This document shows positions 9,621 to 22,500 of a DNA stretch of 64,000 nt, piece by piece. Position 1 is the first letter of the stretch, and each line of letters opens with the position of its first letter. Position numbers and translations under genes: made by a program. Source of the DNA: an uncultured Myxococcales bacterium (lineage in GTDB: Bacteria; Myxococcota_A; UBA9042). The notes under the pieces are model-generated. The model was given only the letters and a program-made list of their open reading frames with translations, searched no databases and was not told where the DNA came from. The stretch lies in NCBI GenBank assembly GCA_903924465.1, contig CAIYBN010000007.1, positions 1-64,000 of the forward strand, in the 5' to 3' direction.

Positions 9621-11627
9621 TTACCCGCCGGTCGGCGTGGCGATTTGCGGACTCGCAGCGTCGGAGGCGGGCGTGGCGGCGAAGACGAAATCGTAGAGCT
9701 TCTTCGCGCGTTCGGCGTGCCGCGCGTCAGGTAGCGCGAGGTAGGCCTGCAAGTGCGTGCGACCACTGTGAAATTGCTTGGCCTCGATTTCCAGCACGCC
9801 CAATGTCAGCAGGGCTTCGGGCTCAAAATCCTTGGCCTGGATCACCGCCTGCAAGCGCTTGATCGCGTCGTCATACTGACCGGCTTCGATGAGGTTCACG
9901 GCACGGCGGTAGTCCTGGCCGTTGCCGCGGTGTCCGCTTTGCCGCGCGGTCTCCTGAGGCCAAGCCAGGGCAACCACGACGGCGGCAAGCGTTGCCAAAC
10001 CCGCCAAGGCCCAAGGCCAACGTCGCGCGGGCGCGGCGATCTTGGCCTTTGGATCTGGGTTGGCAAAATCGTTTGACTCGCTGGCCGCTGCTCGCGCATC
10101 CGCGTCGGTGGCCGGTGACCACGCGTACGGCCGTGCGGACAAACGCGGCACTTCTGCTTCCGTGCCATTGCGCGGTGTGGCGCGATACGCGGCGAGTTGT
10201 TGGGAATCGCGGCGTCCACCGGAACGCAACGGCGCATCCATTTCCCCCGTCGCTTCGTCCGATTCAGCCATCGCGACGCCAAACCAACCGGTAATCGCGC
10301 CGCGGCGTGCGGCGTTCTCCACCGAGTTGTAGCGCGACGTATCGAGCGCCGACGCATTGTTGGTTCGCAGCACGCCCGATGGCATCCGCGCCGCAGCGCT
10401 TGGCGTCATCCCGGAATTCGGGCGCGCAGGCAGCGCGGGCGGCGTGTCGCCCATCGGCAACGCTGGCGGAATATCGGAGGCGCGCGGATTGCTCGAGATG
10501 TGTTCATCGACGCGGTAGAGATTCGTCGTTGGGTGCGGATGCTGCGGGTTCGCGCTTGCGGTGTCCGGCAGCAAGATGCCTGTGCGGATGGACGAAGCCA
10601 GTGTCTCCGAGCGAATGGCGTGCGGCGTCAGAGCTGCGCTGGCATCTGACGTATCGCCCGATGCAGCCACCGTCGTCGTCTCAATCTGCGGCACGACCGC
10701 ACCGCGTTTGATGCGGTTCTCCAACGCGGCATAGGCTTCCAGTTCGTCGTCGCCTTCGCCGGGAATGGCCTCGGTCAGGACGACGCCAGCCGCGATGCGC
10801 CGAAACATGGCTTCCGCTACCACCGGCAGCGGCCGCACGCGTTCCCAGCGGACCGTGCACTTGCAGTCCGTGTAAGGCAGATTTTGCCGCGCTTCATCGA
10901 CCCGGCGGTTGTACTCCTGCGCCACAGCCAGCAAGCCGATCGACGACCCGGTCAGCGTGTGCTCGCCGCTCCAGGTTTGCGGATCGACGTGCCACGCGCC
11001 GCTGCGCCAGCAGGCCAGCCGCTCCAGCACGTGCCGGCCCGTTTCGCCGTCGCACTCTGCGTGCACCAATTCGCCGTCGACGATGGCGACTTTGCCGAGA
11101 CGACCGTGCGAATCCAGCTCCAGGATGACGTTCTTGCCGCCGCCAGCGCGCGGAATTCGATCGACCATGCCGGCCAGGACGTCCAGCAGTCGCATCTGGG
11201 TCAAGTCGCCGTCGCGTGAACTTGCCCCCGACGGCGGGCGTCCGGCGATTTCGCTTGCGCCTGCCAAGGCGACCAGTTCCTCGGCATTGACCGGCCGCAC
11301 GGCCACGCCGGCCCAGTCGTGTTCTCGGGCATGACGTTCAGCCGCGTCGCGCTGACTGCGCAGCACCACGGCGATGAAACGCGCTGAAATATCCTGCTCC
11401 TGCAATTGTCCAAACAATTCGAAGGTCTGTGATAGATCGCGAAAGGCTGAAATCAGCGCAGGGACCCGGGTCCGACCTGCGTCCCGCAACTGGGTGGTCA
11501 GCGTCGCGCCGTCGCGCACCGCTTGCGCGGCCAAGCCTGCGTGAACCAAATCCAGCGCCAGCATGCCCGCTTCGATCGGGTCATCGGCGATGACAAAAAC
11601 CTGTTGCGCTTGATCCTGCTCGGCCAT
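9621..11627 (-). CDS. Degenerate receiver / DUF4388-like / TPR membrane protein
   Basis: This 668-residue protein has no precise assignment. Residues 8-130 resemble a response-regulator receiver fold (VFVIADDPIEAG start), but the phospho-acceptor Asp is not visible; the equivalent strand reads PALISAF. Residues about 140-270 resemble the DUF4388/PATAN module (GRLGKVAIVDGELVHAEC, then WRSGAWHV), which is common in myxobacterial signalling proteins. A long Ala/Pro/Thr-rich linker (about 330-540) leads to a single membrane helix (WPWALAGLATLAAVVVALAW) and a C-terminal TPR-like domain (DYRRAVNLIEAGQYDDAIKRL). The topology suggests a cytoplasmic sensing part and an extracytoplasmic TPR part. It probably starts the operon with tsaD and rsmA. 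The function is unknown. Confidence 0.7.
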   Translation of the reverse strand: MAEQDQAQQVFVIADDPIEAGMLALDLVHAGLAAQAVRDGATLTTQLRDAGRTRVPALISAFRDLSQTFELFGQLQEQDISARFIAVVLRSQRDAAERHAREHDWAGVAVRPVNAEELVALAGASEIAGRPPSGASSRDGDLTQMRLLDVLAGMVDRIPRAGGGKNVILELDSHGRLGKVAIVDGELVHAECDGETGRHVLERLACWRSGAWHVDPQTWSGEHTLTGSSIGLLAVAQEYNRRVDEARQNLPYTDCKCTVRWERVRPLPVVAEAMFRRIAAGVVLTEAIPGEGDDELEAYAALENRIKRGAVVPQIETTTVAASGDTSDASAALTPHAIRSETLASSIRTGILLPDTASANPQHPHPTTNLYRVDEHISSNPRASDIPPALPMGDTPPALPARPNSGMTPSAAARMPSGVLRTNNASALDTSRYNSVENAARRGAITGWFGVAMAESDEATGEMDAPLRSGGRRDSQQLAAYRATPRNGTEAEVPRLSARPYAWSPATDADARAAASESNDFANPDPKAKIAAPARRWPWALAGLATLAAVVVALAWPQETARQSGHRGNGQDYRRAVNLIEAGQYDDAIKRLQAVIQAKDFEPEALLTLGVLEIEAKQFHSGRTHLQAYLALPDARHAERAKKLYDFVFAATPASDAASPQIATPTGG

Positions 11628-11671
11628 CGTTCGTCACGTCGCGCCCGTCCAGGCGTGCTTTGGGATCCGCT

Positions 11672-11700
11672 ACTGTGGCAGAGGATTGGGCACGCGGCAA
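11672..11700 (-). promoter_or_regulatory. Candidate sigma-70 promoter for the DUF4388-like gene, tsaD and rsmA
   Basis: On the minus strand there is TTGCCG (11700-11695), a 17-nt spacer and CACAGT (11677-11672). The start site would fall near 11665, giving a leader of about 38 nt. The -10 match is modest. Confidence 0.4.
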
Positions 11701-11763
11701 CTTTGGCGCCTATTCACCTGCCTCTTCGCAAAAATAAGCCGGTGGGACAGGCGTGCAAACCGC

Positions 11764-11812
11764 AAAAACAGCCAAGGCCGCACCGATCGTCCTGCAACGA
11801 TCGGCGCGGCCT
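11764..11812 (-). terminator. Intrinsic terminator of the atpIBE operon
   Basis: The arms AGGCCGC-a-CCGATCGT and ACGATCGG-c-GCGGCCT (11775-11790 and 11797-11812) form a 15-bp stem with one internal mismatch and a 6-nt loop. On the minus strand the stem is followed within 8 nt by five T residues (11768-11764). It sits 160 bp past the atpE stop. Apart from this element and the promoter at 11672-11700, I see nothing in 11628-11971. Confidence 0.8.
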
Positions 11813-11971
11813 GTGCTCTGAAAATGGGCTGGGGTCCACACACGCAGACCGAAGTTCGCGATCGAACGTCCCGATCTGCGGCGTGCCACCGCAGGTGCAC
11901 GCTCGCGGTCCCAGTCCGAAATGCAACAGGTCTGACCACAAGTGCTTGGTGTCAGACTGAGGTCAGCATGT

Positions 11972-12304
11972 TTAGAACTTGCCGAGCAGCATGAACGAGA
12001 TGACCAGCGAGTAGATGACCAGCGATTCGATAATCGCCAGCGACAACAGCATCGGCGTGAACAGCTTATCCGCCGCGGCCGGGTTGCGGCCAATGCCTTC
12101 CAGCGCCGCCGAGGCAGCTTTGCCCTGACCGAGTGCGCCACCGACGGCGGCGATGCCCAAGCCCAGGCCAATGGCCAACGCCAGCTGACCCTTCCAGGAA
12201 TCCGGATTGGCCGGTGCGCCGCCTTCAGCGAACGCTGAGGAAACGAACAGCATCATGGTCGAGGCAAAAGTGATGGCGGCCGCCAACATACGCTTCAGAT
12301 TCAT
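11972..12304 (-). CDS. atpE: ATP synthase F0 subunit c
   Basis: This 110-residue proteolipid forms the rotating c-ring. An N-terminal hydrophobic segment ending SSAFAEGG looks like a cleavable signal peptide, so the mature subunit would be about 85 residues. Helix 1 (LALAIGLGLGIAAVGGALGQGKA), the polar loop GIGRNPAAADK and helix 2 with the ion-binding carboxylate in LAIIESLVIYSLVI follow the family pattern. The RNP loop motif contacts gamma and epsilon. It is the last gene of the atpI-atpB-atpE set, 125 bp after atpB, and a strong terminator follows. A signal-bearing subunit c occurs in several deltaproteobacterial lineages. Confidence 0.93.
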   Translation of the reverse strand: MNLKRMLAAAITFASTMMLFVSSAFAEGGAPANPDSWKGQLALAIGLGLGIAAVGGALGQGKAASAALEGIGRNPAAADKLFTPMLLSLAIIESLVIYSLVISFMLLGKF

Positions 12305-12428
12305 AACTCTCCTCCAAGGTTACGGCCGCAGCCGTTGCAACAAAGTCTCACACCAAAGGGCCACTGAAAAAACGATCGAACCGCAAAAATCTCACACCTG
12401 CCGGACGTGAACGCCCGGGAAGTCCCTG

Positions 12429-13382
12429 TCAATGTCCGTGCGCCTCATGGCCGTCATGACCATGGTCGTGTTTCTCCACCGCCAGCGACAGGTACACCGT
12501 CGACAGCAGCACAAACACCATGGTTTGAATGCACACCACCATGAGACCCAGGAACATCAGCGGCAGCGGCAGAAACGGCACGTGGAAACCGAGAAAGATT
12601 TCCAGAACTTTGTGATCACCCGTCATGTTGCCGAGAAGACGCAGCGACAGCGACAGGGGCCGCACCATGTGTGAAATCAGCTCCACGACGACCATCAGCG
12701 GTGCCAGCGCCAGCATCGGGCCCATGAAGTGCTTGGCATAGCCGACGACGCCTTGGACGCGGATGCCCGAAATGTGCGTGGCCAGGAATACCGTCAAGCC
12801 CATGACAATGTTGGTGTTCAGGTTTGCCGTCGCCGGCGCGCCACCGGGAATCAGCGCGAGCACGTTCATCGTGAAAATGTAGAACGCCAGCGTGCCGACG
12901 ATCGGAAAGTGCCGACGGGCTTCTTCTGCGCCCATCATGCCTTTCATCAGGTTCCACACCGCGCCGATCACGGCTTCATACAGGAAGAACACGCCAAATT
13001 TGCGCGCGGGCAGGACGCCGGCATCTTCAGAAGCCGCCAACTGCCGCCGCGTCAGCCACGCGCCCAGCAGCACGAGCAGGAACGCGATGCCCGCCATCAG
13101 CATCGGGGTCAGCTGACCTTCCGCCACGAACGGCTTCTTGTCGATGTAAGTTGCTGGCGAAACGGCTTGGATCTTCTGCCGAAGCGCGTCCTGGGTCGCG
13201 GCCGGAACGATCGGCGTGAGCCACGTGAACAGTTCCGCGTTGTCGGGACCATACGGCGGCTCACCGAGCTCTTCGTGGTGTTTGTCGGCCGCGGCACCTT
13301 CGTGCGCCGCTTCTTCGGCGAGCACGGGAGCTGCTGTCGCGATCCACGTCAAAATGGCAAGGGAAGTCAGCAGTTTCTTCAC
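12429..13382 (-). CDS. atpB: ATP synthase F0 subunit a
   Basis: The 317-residue stator subunit forms the proton half-channels next to the c-ring. A signal-peptide-like N-terminus (TAAPVLAEEAAHE) precedes a roughly 80-residue extracytoplasmic extension. About six membrane helices follow. The essential arginine lies in LSLSLRLLGNMTGDH. The C-terminus is His-rich (EKHDHGHDGHEAHGH), which is unusual for this subunit. The gene overlaps the atpI-like gene by 4 nt and so is probably coupled to it. No F1 genes (alpha, beta, gamma, delta, epsilon) or subunit b are nearby, so the ATP synthase genes are split. Confidence 0.93.
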   Translation of the reverse strand: MKKLLTSLAILTWIATAAPVLAEEAAHEGAAADKHHEELGEPPYGPDNAELFTWLTPIVPAATQDALRQKIQAVSPATYIDKKPFVAEGQLTPMLMAGIAFLLVLLGAWLTRRQLAASEDAGVLPARKFGVFFLYEAVIGAVWNLMKGMMGAEEARRHFPIVGTLAFYIFTMNVLALIPGGAPATANLNTNIVMGLTVFLATHISGIRVQGVVGYAKHFMGPMLALAPLMVVVELISHMVRPLSLSLRLLGNMTGDHKVLEIFLGFHVPFLPLPLMFLGLMVVCIQTMVFVLLSTVYLSLAVEKHDHGHDGHEAHGH

Positions 13383-13843
13383 GACAAACTCCCGGAGACA
13401 GAGGCAGGCAGCCGACCGCCGTTGCGCACGGCTTCGATGACCAGGCAGAGCGGCGCGAGCGACATGGCGGCGATGAGGGTCACGCCGTCTGGCTGCAGCC
13501 AGCGAAACACGCCGAGCATCAGGACGGCCAGAATGCCGAGCTTGAACGTCAGCATCACGACAGCGGTATTGCGGGTCGACGGCTCAACGCTCAGCAGCAT
13601 GCGCGTCGTCAGGAACGCCAGCACGCGGAAATTGCCGCCACCCAGCACCAGACCTGCCGCCACCGCCGTCCAGTGCCAACGCGAGCCCAAGGCCGCACCG
13701 TGCGTCATCACCACGGCCGCAACCACCGCCAGCGCGCCCAGAATCAGATGCATCCGCTCGACGGCCGCGACAAACGCATTCGCCGCAGGCACAGCCTGTG
13801 TCGGCGACGGGTCGAGCGCTGGTTGGGTGAGGGGCTGGGACAT
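13379..13843 (-). CDS. atpI: AtpI-like F0 assembly/accessory membrane protein
   Basis: This is a 154-residue protein with four predicted membrane helices (LILGALAVVAAVV, AVAAGLVLGGGNFRVLAF, TFKLGILAVLMLGVF and a C-terminal helix). The size, topology, position immediately before atpB and 4-nt overlap with it match AtpI/UncI-like proteins, which help c-ring assembly. Sequence motifs are weak in this family, so the call rests mainly on context. The ribosome site before ATG 13843 is poor. An alternative is an unrelated small membrane protein in the atp operon. Confidence 0.7.
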   Translation of the reverse strand: MSQPLTQPALDPSPTQAVPAANAFVAAVERMHLILGALAVVAAVVMTHGAALGSRWHWTAVAAGLVLGGGNFRVLAFLTTRMLLSVEPSTRNTAVVMLTFKLGILAVLMLGVFRWLQPDGVTLIAAMSLAPLCLVIEAVRNGGRLPASVSGSLS

Positions 13844-13921
13844 GAGCTGCTTGCAAAAAATGTCTTGAAATTCGATATGTTATGCGCGGCCAAGCGTTAT
13901 CGCCCGGTTCGCGTGGCGCGC

Positions 13922-13951
13922 TAAGTACCATGACAGGCGCAAAACGGTCAA
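13922..13951 (-). promoter_or_regulatory. Candidate sigma-70 promoter for atpIBE
   Basis: On the minus strand TTGACC (13951-13946) is followed after 18 nt by TACTTA (13927-13922). It lies about 80 bp upstream of the atpI-like start, in the divergent spacer shared with the DUF4175-like gene. Confidence 0.35.
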
Positions 13952-14103
13952 GGATCAGGCTTCTGTGGATCGCGCGAAACGGGCCACTGCGGCCATGGAA
14001 CGAACACCGTCGCGCGGCGGTTTCACGGCAGAATCGTTGACAACCGCCGGTACCGCCCGCATCGTGGCGCCTGCTGGTGCCGTCTTTGGCGCCGGAGCCC
14101 CTC

Positions 14104-17100
14104 ATGGCGCTGTCCCTCCCGCGTTTGCGTCGCCCTCTGCCTGCGTCACAGCACGGCATGGTCAGCATGCATCCGGGGGCCGCGCTGTTGCAGGAAGTGC
14201 AGCATCGACGCGGCCTGTGGCGGGTTTGGATCCTGGTGGAAGCGGTGCTGTTGGCGCTGGAGGGCTTCCTCGCCTTGGCGGCGCTCACTGCTGCCCTGGT
14301 CGTTGCTTCCGGCGCCGCGAGCCGTTCTGGGCCACAACTCCTGGCCGTGGCGGCGCTCGTGTCCCTCGGCTTGGCAACGTGGAATGCGTCGCGGCGACTC
14401 TGGCGGTCACGGAACCTGGCCCGGTGGTCGGCCGATCAGACGTGGCTGGCCGATCGCCGGATGGATCGCGCCGAACAACTGCGCACGGGAATCGAGATTG
14501 CGACGAGCGCGCAAGTCGTGGATGCGCAACTGCTCGGATCGCCGCTGCTCGTGATCCGCGCGATCGCCCAAGCGGCGGGCCTGCTACCGGTGCTGGACGT
14601 TGCCCGTCAGCAATTGCGGCGACGCGTGGCGCAATGGGCGCTGCTGATGGGGCTGACGCTCGTCGGCTGGGTTTGGTCGGCTATGGCGACGCCGGCCGTG
14701 TGGCGGCAACTCTGGCAGCCGGCGCTGGTGCAGCAGGTGCGGGAAGTGGGCACCCTGGTCGCGGACCCGCAAGCGCACGTTGAGCCGCCGGCGTACGCCC
14801 GCGCCGTGGTGTCGCCGCGCGACGAAGAAGGTAGCGAAGTCGAAGTGTTGCGTGGTAGCCACGTTGCGGTTGCGGCGATGCCGGTGCCCGGGTTTGTCGT
14901 CAAGTCGGTCGAAGTTGAGACGCAGGTCGGTGGCGGTACGCGTGTGGAGACCTTGCCGACCACCTGGCAAAAGGATGGCCGGCTGGTCTGGGGACATACG
15001 GTTCTGGAATCGCTGCGTTATCGCTACCGTGGCGTCGACAGCGACGGCCTGCCCGTGCGTGAGGCGGGCCACCGGACGCTCACGACCCATTCTGACCAGG
15101 TGCCGACGGTGCAGATCACCGCTCCGGCGGGTGAGATCGAGGTCAAGGCTGGGCAGATCGTGGCGATCGACGGTGCGGCAGCGGACGACATTGGCCTCGC
15201 GGTCGTCCACCTGGCCATCGCGCGTCCCGCGGCGGGCGATGAACGTCGGCCCGTCGCCGTTTCCCCGGGCACGCTGGCGGCGGACATTCACGAGCAGATC
15301 GTGGTCGACCAGCTGCAGCTGCGGCCAGGAGAAGTGGCGGTTGTGCAACTGGAAGCTGCCGATGACGACCCGTTGGACGGCGAGCGGCGTGGTACGTCGC
15401 AGAAGGTCAGGATCCGGATGTTTTCGCCGGAGCGCCAGCACGCCCGCAATCTGGAGGAACTCGCGCGGCTGACCACGTTGTGGACCCTGCGGCTAGCCGA
15501 TCGTCTGGAAAAGGACCCCGCGCTTGGGCAAGCGACGCTCGCCGTGGCGTTGAAGACGCGGGGCGAACTCGCGGTGGAGGAGCAGCGCGGCCTGGATGCC
15601 CTGGAGGCGTTGCGGCGCGAATGGACGGATGATGTCGTCGGACGTGGACGCACCTCTGCGGATTTGTTGGAAATTGAGCAACACCTGCGCGAAACACTTG
15701 GCGACGAGTCGCGCTCGGTTGCGCACGCCGACGGCGACGCGACGGGTTACGCGGCGGTCCAAGCGATGGCCGGTCTACAACGCCAGCACGCGCTGGTGAT
15801 CGCCGCAGAAGAGCAAGCGGTTCACGCATTGGGGGCGGCTGCGGTCATCGAGCACCAGAATGCCCTGAGCCGTGACGGTGCCAATCTGGCGGAGAACGAG
15901 AAGCAGCTGGTGCAGGCGCTCGAAAAGCTGGCCGATAGCCAAGGCACGGCGAGTCAAGCGGAGGCAGAGCGCTTGCTGGATCAGGTGGAGCAGCAGCTGC
16001 AGCGGATGGCGGAGGCGGCGCAGGCGCAGATGCACGTGGTGCCGCAGGAGCACCTCAATGCCGGCGCGGAGCCGACTGGACTGCAGCGCGACTTGGGCGC
16101 GCACCGCGAGGCACTTCAGGATATCCGCAAGCTGCTGCATGAAGGCAAGGCGCGCGAGGCGCTCGACCGGATGCGCCAGATGCAGCAGGAAATGGCCGAG
16201 ACCATGCAGGATATGTCGGACGACGTGCGCGGTGAGCGGTCGGCCGAAGAGCGCGAGATGCAAAAGTTGGTGGGCGATTTGCGTCGGGGAATTTCTCGGG
16301 CCCAAGAAGGCGAGGAGCGATTGCGCGATGACGTTCGGCCCCTGGCTGAGGAACAGGATCGCGCCACAGCTGACCACTTGCGCGGCGTGCGGGCCACGTT
16401 GATGCCCCAGGTGATCGACTTGCTGGAAGAAGCCCGCGACCAGATCCAGCCGCAACGGATGTCGAGCGCGGAATCGCGCGGCAGTCGCAGCGTGGCGGAG
16501 GCGCGCCAGGCGTTGCAAACGGCAGCGGGTGGCCTGGAACGCGGCCAGATCGACGCGGCCCTGCAGTCGCTGATGGAGGCGGAAGACGAACTGGGGACTG
16601 CGCGTCGCGAACTGGCGGAAGACACGGATGTGGCGGAGAAGCCGCGCAAGGCCGATGACGCCCGGCTGGCCGCCGCGCAGGAGCGCGTGCAGAAGGCGTC
16701 CGCGCGGTTGCGCGAGGCGCTTCCGTCCCCGCAGGCGATGTTGAAACCTGGTTCCCGTCAGAAGCTGGAGAGTCAGGCGCAGGAACAGGAGCAGTTGCGG
16801 CGTTCGCTGGAGAAGTTCAAGAAGAAATTGGATGAGAACGCGCAAACGCATCCAGCGCTGCAAAGACAGGTTGGCGATCGCCTGGAGCACGCCGAAGAGA
16901 CGATGCGTCAGGCGGGCGAGTCGCTGGAACAGTCGGATGCGTCGCGGGCGCTGCGGCAGACGAGTGAAGCGCTGGATGCCTTGCGGCGTGCGGCGACGAT
17001 GCTGGATGAGGCGCAGTCGGGGACCAAGCCGGGGCAGAAATCCAGCGACGCGGTGGGCATGAACGCGCCGGAAACGCCAGTGAAATTGCAGGGTGAGGAG

Positions 17101-17214
17101 CGCGGCGAGGGCAGCGAAGCGTACCGCCAGGAAGTGCTGCGGGCGATGCAGCAGAAGGCGCCGCCGACCTGGTCGGAGCGGTTGCAGAAATACTACAAAG
17201 CGATTGCACGCTAG
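14104..17214 (+). CDS. DUF4175-like membrane-anchored coiled-coil protein
   Basis: This is a protein of about 1036 residues. Two or three membrane helices lie in the first 200 residues ([34 protein letters not shown], then [20 protein letters not shown]). A beta-rich extracytoplasmic part follows (about 200-440). A very long Gln/Glu/Arg-rich helical region (about 470-1000) has strong coiled-coil character (repeats such as [20 protein letters not shown]). The layout matches DUF4175 proteins of proteobacteria, whose function is not established. ATG 14104 is chosen because GGAG lies 6 nt upstream; an in-frame GTG at 14077 is the alternative. It is divergent from the atp operon and precedes clpB by 156 bp, probably with its own transcription. 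Confidence 0.65.
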   Translation: MALSLPRLRRPLPASQHGMVSMHPGAALLQEVQHRRGLWRVWILVEAVLLALEGFLALAALTAALVVASGAASRSGPQLLAVAALVSLGLATWNASRRLWRSRNLARWSADQTWLADRRMDRAEQLRTGIEIATSAQVVDAQLLGSPLLVIRAIAQAAGLLPVLDVARQQLRRRVAQWALLMGLTLVGWVWSAMATPAVWRQLWQPALVQQVREVGTLVADPQAHVEPPAYARAVVSPRDEEGSEVEVLRGSHVAVAAMPVPGFVVKSVEVETQVGGGTRVETLPTTWQKDGRLVWGHTVLESLRYRYRGVDSDGLPVREAGHRTLTTHSDQVPTVQITAPAGEIEVKAGQIVAIDGAAADDIGLAVVHLAIARPAAGDERRPVAVSPGTLAADIHEQIVVDQLQLRPGEVAVVQLEAADDDPLDGERRGTSQKVRIRMFSPERQHARNLEELARLTTLWTLRLADRLEKDPALGQATLAVALKTRGELAVEEQRGLDALEALRREWTDDVVGRGRTSADLLEIEQHLRETLGDESRSVAHADGDATGYAAVQAMAGLQRQHALVIAAEEQAVHALGAAAVIEHQNALSRDGANLAENEKQLVQALEKLADSQGTASQAEAERLLDQVEQQLQRMAEAAQAQMHVVPQEHLNAGAEPTGLQRDLGAHREALQDIRKLLHEGKAREALDRMRQMQQEMAETMQDMSDDVRGERSAEEREMQKLVGDLRRGISRAQEGEERLRDDVRPLAEEQDRATADHLRGVRATLMPQVIDLLEEARDQIQPQRMSSAESRGSRSVAEARQALQTAAGGLERGQIDAALQSLMEAEDELGTARRELAEDTDVAEKPRKADDARLAAAQERVQKASARLREALPSPQAMLKPGSRQKLESQAQEQEQLRRSLEKFKKKLDENAQTHPALQRQVGDRLEHAEETMRQAGESLEQSDASRALRQTSEALDALRRAATMLDEAQSGTKPGQKSSDAVGMNAPETPVKLQGEERGEGSEAYRQEVLRAMQQKAPPTWSERLQKYYKAIAR

Positions 17215-17370
17215 CGTTTGGCGCGTGCCGATCTTGACAACAACGGCCGGCATCCTTCCGTGAGACACGACTTCAGCGCGCGGTCGGCGGGCCGCCGCAA
17301 CCCAGTGAAGCCGCGGTGGAATTGTCCGCTGCGGTGATCGTCGCAGTTCGCGCTGCGACCGGAAGGTAGA

Positions 17371-19949
<2,579 letters not shown>

Positions 19950-19962
<13 letters not shown>

Positions 19963-21161
19963 CGCGCCATTTGCCAACGCAAAAGCGGCGGTGTCACCAG
20001 TGTGGTGGCGATGACCATGACGAGCACTGCGCCGTAGGTTTGCGCGCTGATGACGGGCCGACCGTCGATGTGCAAGCCTTGGCCGATGCTGGCGAAGATC
20101 AAGCCGACTTCACCGCGCGGAATCATGCCGATGCCGACGGCGAGACCGTTGACCCCGCGTCCAGCGCCCAAGCCGGCGACAACCTTGCCGAGGACAGCCA
20201 CGACGGTCAGCGCCAGTGCCAGCGCCGGTACACCGGGGGCCAAGAACGCAGTGAGGTCGGTGCGCAGGCCCATGAGCACGAAGAAAACGGGCACGAACAG
20301 TTCAGCGATTGGCGCGACCAGTCTGTCCAAACCGAGTTCGCCGCGTGACGTGAAGTCGCGGTAGTGCGCATCCTCCAGCACGAGTCCGGCTGCGAAGGCT
20401 CCGACTATCGGCGCGAGACCGGCAGCTGACGCCAGCCAGGCCAGCGCAAAACACAAGCCGAGTCCGGCAGCCAGAAGCGCCCCGGAGGCGCGCAGACGCG
20501 ACGCGGCGCGCATGACGTGCGGTGCCAGCCAGACACCGAGGGTCAGAGAGACGGCCAGAAAGCCGACGGCCTTGCCGCAAACCAGCAGCACGTCCAGCGG
20601 CTGTGGGACACCGCCTGAAGCCATGGCGCCCGTGACAATCGCCAGCAGCACCAGACCCAGCACGTCGTCGATGATGGCAGCGCCCAGAATCAGCCGAGCG
20701 ATCTTCGTTTGGCCGCATCCCAGGTCGCGCAAGACCCGCGCGGTGATGCCAACGCTCGTCGCCGACAAGGTCGCGCCGAGAAACGCATGGACGGTCATCG
20801 GTTCCTGGGGCAGCAGCGCGTGCGCCACCAGCCAGCCAAGCCCGAGCGGCACAAGCACGCCGATCGTCGCCACGCGCGTGGCAGCGACACCGACAGTCAG
20901 CATCTGCCGCACGGTCGATTCCAGGCCGACCTGGAACAGCAGCAGCAGGACGCCCAGGCGCGCCAACAGATCGAGCGATGCATCCGTGCGCATGTGCTGC
21001 AGGATCGCCACGGGTAAGGCGCCGAGCACGAGGCCGGCTACCAATTCGCCCAGCACGGCCGGCTGACGCAGGCGGACCGCGAGGTGGCCAGCCAGTCGCG
21101 CGGCAAACAGCACAATCGTCAGTTGCAGACAGAGCAGGACGACGGGATCGTGCCCTTCCAT
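19950..21161 (-). CDS. Cation/proton antiporter of the CPA2 (Kef/NhaS3) family
   Basis: This 403-residue protein has about twelve membrane helices and fits the CPA2 monovalent cation:proton antiporters. Typical elements are [17 protein letters not shown] (helices 2-3) and [17 protein letters not shown], whose adjacent aspartates (DD) form the ion-binding site. There is no RCK/TrkA-N regulatory domain, so it is the short NapA/NhaS3-like form. The start is set at ATG 21161, one nt after the dapF stop; the longer frame upstream lies inside dapF. The substrate (Na+ or K+) cannot be told from sequence alone. It is the last gene of the dapF set and converges on clpB. Confidence 0.85.
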
Positions 21162-21162
21162 G

Positions 21163-22026
21163 TCAAACTTCGCCAGACAGCAGTCGCGGCAGGCTGATGA
21201 CGCCATCGTAGACGTGCACGGCGGGCCCGCGCATCGTTGCTCGGCCATCGTCGGCTACCGTGACGGAGAGCCAGCCCCCCGGCAACTTGACAGCGATTTC
21301 GCAGTTGCGCGGCAGTCGGCCGGTCTCCACCGCCGCGATCACCGAGGCCGTCGCACCCGTGCCACACGCCAACGTCCAGCCGGAGCCGCGCTCGTAGACG
21401 TCCACCCGCATGCGCGGCCGATCGCCCGCGAGTACCTGCGCGAACGAGATGTTGGCTTGGTGCGGAAACAGCGCATGGCCGCCCAGAAGCGGGCCAAGGC
21501 GTGCGCGCTCGGTGTCGGATATCGAATCAAAAGTCACCGCATGCGGGTTGCCCAAGCTCAACGCGGTCAGGCGTACCGTGCAATCGGCCAGCACCACCGG
21601 CTGATCGATCATGCGCTCCGGGTGAGCCAATGGGATTTCGGCAGGCGCAAAAGTGGCGACGCCCATCTGCACATCCACGGTGGCCACCTGGCCTTGTGCA
21701 TCGCGCTTGGCCACACAGTGCAGATCACCGTTGCCCGTCCTGACGGTCAGCGCGTTCGCATCCAGCAGATGGCGGTCCAGCAGGTATTTGACGAAACAAC
21801 GCAGGCCGTTGCCGCACATTTCTGCGACGCTGCCGTCGGCATTCACGACGGTCATTTCCGGTTTCTGGAGCGAACCCGTCCAGACCAGCACGCCGTCGGC
21901 GCCGATGCCACGGTGGCGATCGCACAACTTCTGGCCCACGGTGCCCGGAAACCGCACGTCCAACTCGCGGCCGTCCACGAGCACGAAATCGTTGCCCAAA
22001 CCGTGATACTTGCTGAACGCCAACAC
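21163..22026 (-). CDS. dapF: Diaminopimelate epimerase DapF
   Basis: The 287-residue protein converts LL- to meso-diaminopimelate in lysine and peptidoglycan synthesis. Both catalytic cysteines are visible in their motifs, MCGNGLRC in the first half and ACGTGATAS in the second. The N-terminus FSKYHGLGNDFVLVD is the family signature. The start is GTG at 22026 with GAGG about 9 nt upstream, 6 nt after the MAPEG gene stop. The next gene starts 1 nt past the dapF stop, so the three genes are probably co-transcribed. Confidence 0.95.
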   Translation of the reverse strand: MLAFSKYHGLGNDFVLVDGRELDVRFPGTVGQKLCDRHRGIGADGVLVWTGSLQKPEMTVVNADGSVAEMCGNGLRCFVKYLLDRHLLDANALTVRTGNGDLHCVAKRDAQGQVATVDVQMGVATFAPAEIPLAHPERMIDQPVVLADCTVRLTALSLGNPHAVTFDSISDTERARLGPLLGGHALFPHQANISFAQVLAGDRPRMRVDVYERGSGWTLACGTGATASVIAAVETGRLPRNCEIAVKLPGGWLSVTVADDGRATMRGPAVHVYDGVISLPRLLSGEV

Positions 22027-22032
22027 GATGAA

Positions 22033-22422
22033 CTACCTCAGGACCGGCAGCAGGAACAGCGCGCCCGTGAGCGCCAGGCCGATGGTCCAAACGGCGGAGC
22101 GCAAGGTGGCGAGATCGGCCAGATACATGGCCACGTACACGCACCGGACGACGATGAACGCGATGCACAGCTGGGTCATGAGCGCCGGATTGCCGCCCCC
22201 GAGATGGGCGACGAACACGGCCGCGGCAAACCCCGGCAACGCTTCCAGCGAATTGTAGTGGGCGGACTTGGCGCGCAAACCGAAGCCCTGCAGCGTCTGG
22301 GCCTGACGCCGCGGCAGGTGGTTGTCGTAGCCACCGTTCCGGTGCATCCACACGACGGCGAGCCAGGACGGCGGATAGGCCATGAGCCACACAATTGCGA
22401 TGCACCAAAAGGGAATCGTCAT
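22033..22422 (-). CDS. MAPEG family membrane protein
   Basis: This is a 129-residue protein with four predicted membrane helices. The MAPEG family signature of eicosanoid and glutathione-related membrane proteins is present: AKSAHYNSLEALPGFAAAVFVA, with the conserved N and E of helix 2. Bacterial members of this subgroup have no assigned substrate. ATG 22422 is used because GGAGG lies 7 nt upstream; a longer reading would start at 22455. It sits in the run with dapF and the antiporter. Confidence 0.8.
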   Translation of the reverse strand: MTIPFWCIAIVWLMAYPPSWLAVVWMHRNGGYDNHLPRRQAQTLQGFGLRAKSAHYNSLEALPGFAAAVFVAHLGGGNPALMTQLCIAFIVVRCVYVAMYLADLATLRSAVWTIGLALTGALFLLPVLR

Positions 22423-22500
22423 GGCCAGCCTCCGAGGCGAGAAGTGTAGGCACACAGGTGCGTGAACGGCAAATCTGTTGCGATCCCGCCAACGGCGCTT

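Noticed and set aside
17215-17370. Heat-shock (sigma-32 or CIRCE) element before clpB
   Set aside because: A CTTGAC-like start is present, but no matching -10 or inverted repeat of the CIRCE type.
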